DNA of 64,000 bases from Cristatella mucedo. Its lineage: Eukaryota; Bryozoa; Phylactolaemata; Cristatellidae. The DNA is taken from NCBI GenBank assembly GCA_009760855.2, contig WPIO01000009.1, forward strand, positions 5,960,001-6,024,000. Reading direction: 5' to 3'. Below the pieces are notes generated by a model that was not told where the DNA came from, made no database searches, and saw nothing but the letters and a program-made list of their open reading frames with translations. Shown here piece after piece: positions 47,082-64,000 of the stretch. Numbering within the stretch: position 1 is the stretch's first letter; each line of letters starts with the position of its first letter. Made by a program: the position numbers and the translations under genes.

Positions 47082-48335
47082 GTAGCCCTGAGAGAGCCCA
47101 TAGTGCCGCGTTACAACCAGGTCGTGCATTTCGCTGCCAAGGCTTGATTCATAATACCTACTGGTCTAGAGAGGCTCGAACGTCGGTGCGTGACGTTGCA
47201 CCCAGCAGACACGGCATCAGGCTTGCTTTTGGGGACAGTGACTCAGCTCGCCGTAGCGGCACTTAACACTTTATTTCCCAATACAAAGGCTTAGCTGGGT
47301 CCAAAAGCCGAAAAAGGCTCAGTGAGACTACTCCCATACACTCAATGCGGGCATTAGAGCTGCAACGAGAATGAGGACCAAAAGTACGTTCTCGTCCGAC
47401 TTTGGCTGGTGCAAACCGACGGATTCGCTCTCTCCTTCAATGACCGTACGTGGCGACCATATCCGCAGCTCGAGATGACACCACCACAAAAACTGGGAAA
47501 TCTTGGCGATGCTCCAAACTGGTTCCTAGAGTCAAACTGCTCGCTTCATCAGTAGGTCAGTGTCGAGTGTGGTGGATCAGCTCTATAAGCAAGAAAACAC
47601 TGCACAATCAATTCTAACAATGTCCTTATCGTGGGCACTTGCTTGTGACGCTTCTGAATGCTGCCACTGAACAACATTGTGGCCTAACAAAAGTGTTAGC
47701 GCTTGCTGAAGGCACTAGTGTTTCTAGATCGGACGACTTAAGAATAGTGAAGGGAGCAGGGCGCTGGCCGAATCCGTGCAAGTAATACTTTAGGAAACAT
47801 GTTCTCATGGCATTTTAACCACCATTTAGGCCATTCCCTACAGGTGCAGTGCTGCAGACGCGTTACGAGAGTCAGTAATGTTAAATTCTATACTTTTCGA
47901 TATCCACGTCCACTGAAGTGGAATGATATGACTGTTCTATGCACAATTGTGAGTGCCCATGTATTTTAATTAGGTTCCTTCCACAAGACAGCTGTCAAGG
48001 CAACTGCTAAACGGAATTATTTTGGCATTCCAAATATCTCAAGACTAGTAGCTGATGATACGTGTGCTTCTGCAGCTCATGTGCATGTTTCACTCAGCCT
48101 GACCATATTTTTCAGAAGTTACTTTGTTGGAGAGAGAGAGACTGAGTTGCTTGCTGTATTGCATGTCGAGCCGGTTCCTTTTTAATCATTAGGTAAAGGG
48201 CTGCTCATGAAGATGGTCGGAAGCAATTGAGCACAGACCAGGCCCTGATTTATCCGAAGTCACTGTCATGATAGCGACAGACCCACACGAGCCGAAGTGA
48301 ATCGGTAAAGCGACCTGTGAGCGGCATGCAGCAGT
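47082..48335. other. Intergenic duplicated region, right copy
   Basis: Counterpart of 11101-12350; no gene recognised. Confidence 0.7.
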
Positions 48336-48815
48336 GTGATGCTGACCCACAAGGCCCGCCACGGCATGGCTCCATCGTACCTAGCTGAGCTGCTACATCA
48401 GTTTCAGCCTGATCGCGCCCTCAGGTCCTGTGTGGACAATGAATTAGCTGTCCCATTCCTCCGCTTAAAGACCGTTGGCGACACAATCTTTAACTCTGCA
48501 TGTCCTAGACTGTGGAGCTCGCTTTCACAATTCTTGCACAACGAAAACTACTCTCCTACTGCCGACTGGCTCATCCTTTTCAGGGGTCCTGAGCGACTAC
48601 TTTCATGCTACTCGCTACCTCAACTGCTCTCTTGACTCTGCTATGCAACCCATTTTCTCTTGGTTTCGTGAAACGAAGTCTGTTGGCTACCGAATGCGTA
48701 CCGAAAGCCTCTTAGGCTGTGATTGGGCTATATAAAACTCTCTTGTGTAACACCCAAACGGTCTTTATATCTTTGTGGAGTTACAGACGGAGATACATTA
48801 CAATGCATTACAATA
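48335..48815 (+). pseudogene. L2-2 C-terminus and 3' end
   Basis: Encodes LTHKARHGMAPSYLAELLHQ to LKTVGDTIFNSACPRLWSSL, then the family 3' UTR (GGGCTATATAAAACTCTCTT) and 3' terminus (GGAGTTACAGACGGAGATAC). This defines the 3' end shared by fragments at 9731, 31785 and 41668. Absent from the left copy. Confidence 0.88.
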
Positions 48816-50340
48816 ATCCGGCCACTTTTAGTTGTGTCAGCTCAACGTTACGGTTAACGTCTTTCCCAAAAAATTCCTTGCTGCCAACATACCCAATGAT
48901 GGAGCACAATGTGTTCGAATTTTGAAAATCACCGACTGCCCTATCACATGTCGCAAATGCTCAGCTAGGCTAAGCACAGCTAGTCCAATCCAAGTCGTTA
49001 AGCTGTGCCTCTAGAAATTTTTATTTCTTTGCAGACCATGCTTTCAATTCTTACTCTCTCGAAGACGGTAGCTTATTACCGACCAATATGACAACACCCT
49101 AGACTTGACTCACAAAGAGAAAATAAAAATCCACCTATTCCTCACAGACTTCGCTTAGTATCTGTGAATTCTCCTTAGTGTGCTTACACTAGCCGCCGAT
49201 ATTGGGCATGCTATAAACAATCAGCTCGCATGCTATGAATCAAGCTTAGTTGCAATAGAGGATGTGCTACTATTCTGACTTTACAGTAAGTTAGTAAATC
49301 TTTCCATTGCTCTTGCATTCGTTTCTTAGCATTTCGCTTGGCCGCCGTCGTCCAACTCAAGCGAGAACACTTGTAGATTAAAATAATGCACGGAAATGAA
49401 GCTTTTTAGCAGATATTCAAAAAGGCTTCTACCGCGATAAAAAAACCTAGTCTTGAAAAGCCTGCGAAATCAATATAAACTAAAGGATGGCTGGTTTAGC
49501 ATCCTCATTTACGTAGTGGTAAAAGACCCGTTGCACCAGTCACTCCAGCCTGCGACTGGAAATACGCGATCGACTGCAACGTTACTCGAACCCAAGATCC
49601 GTGGATATCAAGCGCCTTATAGCTTGACTAAGACTTTCCACGCCTGCTCCAGTCGGCCTTTGTCTATTCGACACACGATGATAAAAGCTGGCTAGTCGGG
49701 TCGCTTAATGGATGAGGCACTTCGACTTGCACGGAGCATGCCAGGCATGCTGGGATGTCCGGCGCGGCATGGCTCCCCAAACCTGATGGAGGATGTAATC
49801 AGCTGCTTTTTAGCCAGTGAGTCGTCGGTGCCAGAGTGCCGGGAGGATGAAAATTGATTCAGACACTAAAGGAGTGAAAGCCAAGCGACGACAAAAGTAG
49901 CTACAAAATTGACTGGGAAGAGCTTCTCGCACTGTGGTTATCCTGTACTACCTCATTTCCGCTCCATGCCGGACATGACGCTGTCGCGATTTGCGATTTT
50001 GTTTCATAGGGCCACGATTTGGTGCTCAACTTGTGTTCGGGTAATGCATGGATAGCAAGCATTCGTCCTCGGGCCCTCCCACCCATCTTCTTTACGTTCC
50101 GAGCAAAACTAGACAAAGTCTCGGAAACAACTGGCATTTTGACTCTTGCATTCTGACAGCAAATCAGATTGAGCCGTATCGTGTATGCAGGCGCCTTGCC
50201 CCTGGACTAAGCTAGAGAGCTTCTACACTGACAATTAACGACGGCCCCTCCCCGACCGCTCTCATTTCGGGCACCCACGGCATGAGAAGGTCGCACATGA
50301 AGCTCTAACATGGAAAAACAGGCGCTCAGCACTAACCTGG
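48815..50340. other. Region 3' of gene B
   Basis: Parallels 12790-14040. Contains a decayed L2 3' piece near 49120-49290. No gene seen. Confidence 0.5.
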
Positions 50341-50356
50341 AACGGGTCGTCGGTCG

Positions 50357-60875
<10,519 letters not shown>

Positions 60876-61239
60876 CTGAGAGTAGAGAAAAGGCAACGCG
60901 CTCATCATCGTTATCCCGAGCCTCAGTTTCAACCGACTTGCACACAGCAGAAATTACTCAGCGCTCTTGACGAGAACGAACGGTTAGTGCAACGTAGCAC
61001 GTCCAGGCGAGATCTCAGACTGGGAGGTGACTAATGTTTACGAACGTACGCATAGGTAGACAGCCGTAACCAGCAACCGTGGCCTGGAGAATGAGAAGAT
61101 GCTGCATGACGAAAGCAAATCTGCATGCAAACCAGGGAGCTTTGGGAAAGCTGCTCCGAAAGGTGCGACCAGGTGGCGTGTGAACACAACTCACTTCCAA
61201 ATGACGTCACGACAGCGTCTGACGTGACGTTCAAAAATA

Positions 61240-61445
61240 AGCCAAGACGTAACTGTTTCGCATAGCATTTGCTGGGTCACTGTGTTTTTTCTTTTGTGTC
61301 CTTATGTGGGCTGACACTGTACGTGTTATCACTAATCATATTTCGGTTTACACACTGCATTTAACCTCACCATGTTAAACTTAATCATACTTCTTTTAGA
61401 CAGTTTGCAAGGGCCTAGAAAGAGATCAGGTTATTAAAGGGCTGG
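61240..61445 (+). repeat. Old L2-1 3' tail
   Basis: GCATTTGCTGGGTCACTGTG to a hairpin remnant GGCCTAGAAAGAGATCAGG; the tail lacks TTATT. Confidence 0.6.
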
Positions 61446-61683
61446 ACAAATGCATGCCTATAACGTGTTTGTGCAAGCCGTGTGTAGAAAACTTAAGACG
61501 ATGGTTTAAAGTTCAAAACAAATTCATGCCATTTTGAGTACCAATGATTTGGAAAAAACAAACGGACCATGTTTTGGATTCTTATTCCTGCATCCCTAAC
61601 GTGCAGGGCTTCAGAAAGAACGATAAAGATAAAAATGAATGTCCAAATATACAGTCAGCGATGAGACCTGTATCGAACCAGTG

Positions 61684-61822
61684 TAAGGCTTTCACGCCCT
61701 CGGTCCCGAGGTCGTGGATTCGATTCCTGCAGTGGGCGATTCTTTATCGCCACTGCAAGCGGTGGTGATAGCCGTAAAGGCTGTTCTGTCGCTATAAAAA
61801 ACGAGGCTGTTTAATCAGCTAG
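61684..61822 (+). repeat. SINE-2 copy
   Basis: B-box-like GGATTCGATTCC, body with CACTGCAAGCGGTGGTGATA, tail GGCTGTTCTGTCGCTATAAA and TTAATCAGCTAGG. Head partly missing. Confidence 0.85.
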
Positions 61823-61849
61823 GATTTATTCATTTATTGCACAGTGACG

Positions 61850-63290
61850 ACATGGGAGTTATGTTACACATGTTACATTATTTAATAAAATTGACTGACA
61901 GTGATTTGAGTTTAACTGAAGGTAACTTTGATGTCAACTATGATGCTTTTGATGTTCCAGTACCTTCAGATTTACCATAATAGTATTTTGATGACATTAA
62001 AAGGCCTTGACCTGCCCAGAGAGTCGGCCGAACTCCTCAGTTCTACATTAAAAGAGAAAATGTTCTTCAGCGGTTATTAAATTTTCGTGGTTTAGAAATT
62101 GCGGAAAAAAAGAAGAGTGCTTTCGATATTTTTGACGAAGTATTCAATAGTCTGTAGCAGCAATGTTAATGTCCTAGTTAACAAAAATGGAAATTGCTAC
62201 GAAGCAACTGAGTGGAGACTCTTAATTGATTCATCGAACCGCAGTTTAGAGGGTTTTACTTCACAATAGAAACGAACTTTCCTCTTTGTCGATTTCATAA
62301 TCTATGCAAATCAAAGAGACTTATGGAAACATAAAAATAACTCTCGCATAAAAATTAAATATGATCAAAAGCAGTGGCAGATATTGGGAGATTTAAAGGT
62401 TATTGCCATTCTGCTTGGACTTCAACGTGGTTACACAAAATATCGGTGCGACTTATGCCTGTGAAATAGTCGTGCTGATGCTCTTCAAAAGAAAGACTGG
62501 CCAAAGCTAAAACTAAATATAATTAATTTGTATAACGCCATAGGGGAATTTTATCTCTACTCAGCCGCTTTACATATGCCACGGGGCTAGAGCCCATGAC
62601 CTCGGCCAGACCTGGTCGCAATTTGCACCTGGGAGTGGCAAAGTCCGAGAGCCTCCTCTTGTCGGCAGCAAGAAAGTGCTACTTCCCCTTGCACATAACG
62701 CTTGCACTGATGAGAAACGATGTTACGGCTCTGAACCAAGACGGCGATACCTTTAAGTAATTCTGGAAATATCTCCTCAAATTATCGACGAAAACATTGA
62801 GCCAGGCATTTTGTTGATCCGTAGATCAGATAATTATTCAAAGACACACAGTTTACATTTACATGAGCAATATTTTGGCAAAAACTGCGGGCATGAATGG
62901 AATAATTTAAGTCTGTGGTAGAGAAATTCATTGGAAATCTGTGGTAGGGAAATTTCTCAGCAGTCGCAAGTCTGATTACTAAGCGTGAATCGTTGAGGAC
63001 ACGATTCGCCTCTTCGTGCCACTTGGCAGCAGAATGAGTGTGCTAAGATGAATTTTCGAAGCTCCCACTTTGACTACTTCCCACCGAATGAAGGAGCAAT
63101 CAGCGAGAAACAGGGTGACAAGTTCCATCCGGACATACTAAATAATGGAGCGTAGATATCAAGACTGCTGGAATGTGAAAATGATGGCTGATTACTGTTG
63201 GAGCCTGAAGCGATACAATATAACCGCAGAGCATAGCAGAGAGTCGAGGAAGAGGCCGTATCAATCATTTGATTAAATGACGAAAGACTT
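61850..63290 (+). pseudogene. Decayed copy of an uncharacterised repeat-borne protein family
   Basis: Plus-strand pieces in three frames: NVLQRLLNFRGLEIAEKKKS (about 62060), EWRLLIDSSNRSLEG (about 62210), KQWQILGDLKVIAILLGLQR then GYTKYRCDLC (about 62370-62460), KKDWPKL (about 62490), HITLALMRNDVTALNQDG (about 62700), and MERRYQDCWNVKMMADYCWS then LKR (about 63145-63210). From memory these fit a large protein family repeated in arthropod, cnidarian and other invertebrate genomes, with no established function. Stops and frameshifts throughout; a SINE-1 piece interrupts it near 62545-62630. Confidence 0.65.
62545..62630 (-). repeat. SINE-1 fragment
   Basis: The minus strand shows GAGGTCATGGGCTCTAGCCC (B-box-like part) and a tail with GAGTAGAGATAAAATTCC. 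Inserted in the decayed repeat-borne gene. Confidence 0.5.
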
Positions 63291-63299
63291 AGGCTTAAA

Positions 63300-64000
63300 C
63301 TGTACGTGACCTAGTTTATATTATTACTCAACGAGTGTAAAAACTTTACGCGTTGCATGTGAGAGTATTGCAAAGGGTTAAAACGAGATGCATATTATGA
63401 CAGAGCATCCCACAATTAGCTTCAACCACCTATTTGATTTAAAATAACTAACAAATAAGTTTTCAGTTGCAGGATAGTGTAATACACGATAAATTAAAAT
63501 CAAATCAATTTATTCGCTCACGTAATAGGATTGACTCCATTTGAAATTTAAAAAATACGGACAACGTTGCTAATGCACTGTTGCTAGTTCATGCTGGCTC
63601 TGTGGCTGTTATCACTCACCAATTGACACGGTTCCTTTCCAGCATACGTAAAAATCCCTACATATATAGGGCTTTTATAATGGTAATGATAACAACACTC
63701 TTGATAAATTACCCTCAGAGAACTCAATCTCTTTGTGAGACTATTAAAATTTCTTCTTATCAATATTATTGTCACTATGAAATTTAATTTCAAGAAAATG
63801 AATCCTCGTAAGTTCAATGGCATATGTAATTAACTCTCATAAAGTTGTTACCCAGGCCAACCAAAAGGCGGAAAAGTTTTGTTTTCGATCGTAGAACACT
63901 GCGAAGATAATGATAAAAATGTAAATATGTTTATTTCACACTTCGGGAGCTAGAAATCTATTTATATAATTAAAAATTTAGACTGCAGCTTAATATTAAA
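63300..64000. other. AT-rich sequence at the right end
   Basis: A minus-strand L2 tail lies at about 63670-63745. Otherwise nothing recognised, and no CDK8 exon 1-4 match. Confidence 0.5.

Noticed and set aside
61150-64000. Exons 1-4 of gene B
   Set aside because: No minus-strand match to NWVLHRDL or the other early exons; either beyond the window or lost.

Overview
The window is a repeat-rich piece of an invertebrate animal nuclear genome. Host exons are short, separated by introns of kilobases with GT-AG borders. The interspersed repeats are animal-type: L2-clade non-LTR retrotransposons with TTATT tails, tRNA-derived SINEs, one Ty3/gypsy element, long VNTRs and microsatellites. I see nothing bacterial or organellar, and I cannot name the species.

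The only host gene family I can support is the Mediator kinase CDK8, read entirely from the minus strand as a tandem array. Gene A is complete: 11 coding exons between 33821 and 14056 join in phase at canonical splice sites to a protein of about 434 residues. It has the glycine loop, catalytic lysine, HRDLKPAN, the DMG motif typical of CDK8, YRAPE, and the IPYPKR segment near the C-terminus. Gene B, to its right, shows exons 5-11 (60875 to 50357); its 5' part lies beyond the window or is lost. Gene C, to its left, shows exons 1 and 2 (7613 to 3024) and continues off the left edge. A further exon 1 at 44729-44602 has no nearby exon 2 and is either an orphan or an alternative first exon for gene A.

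Layout. 1-2.6 kb: L2 tails, local tandem duplications and a 15-bp minisatellite. 2.7-8.3 kb: 5' region of gene C, with a 1.7-kb 20-bp VNTR in intron 1. 8.3-14 kb: intergenic, with remnants of a second L2 family. 14-33.8 kb: gene A, with L2 copies in its introns. 34.2-36.3 kb: a nested composite in which a SINE is split by a terminal-inverted-repeat element holding CCCTAAA heptamer arrays and an L2 insertion. 36.8-41.2 kb: two minus-strand L2 elements around a second 15-bp minisatellite. 41.2-50 kb: a second copy of the 3.8-14 kb block, VNTR included. 50.4-60.9 kb: gene B, with a decayed Ty3/gypsy element and an L2 in intron 9. 61.9-63.3 kb: a decayed copy of an uncharacterised repeat-borne protein family.

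The 3.8-21.6 kb and 41.2-61.1 kb regions are paralogous. The exon 1-2 region exists in a third, more diverged version at 29.5-33.8 kb. The CDK8 array therefore appears to have grown by segmental duplication, with later repeat insertions making the copies differ. The retroelements work as parasites and partners: the SINE-1 tail copies the 3' hairpin of the L2-1 family, which suggests L2-1 mobilises it.
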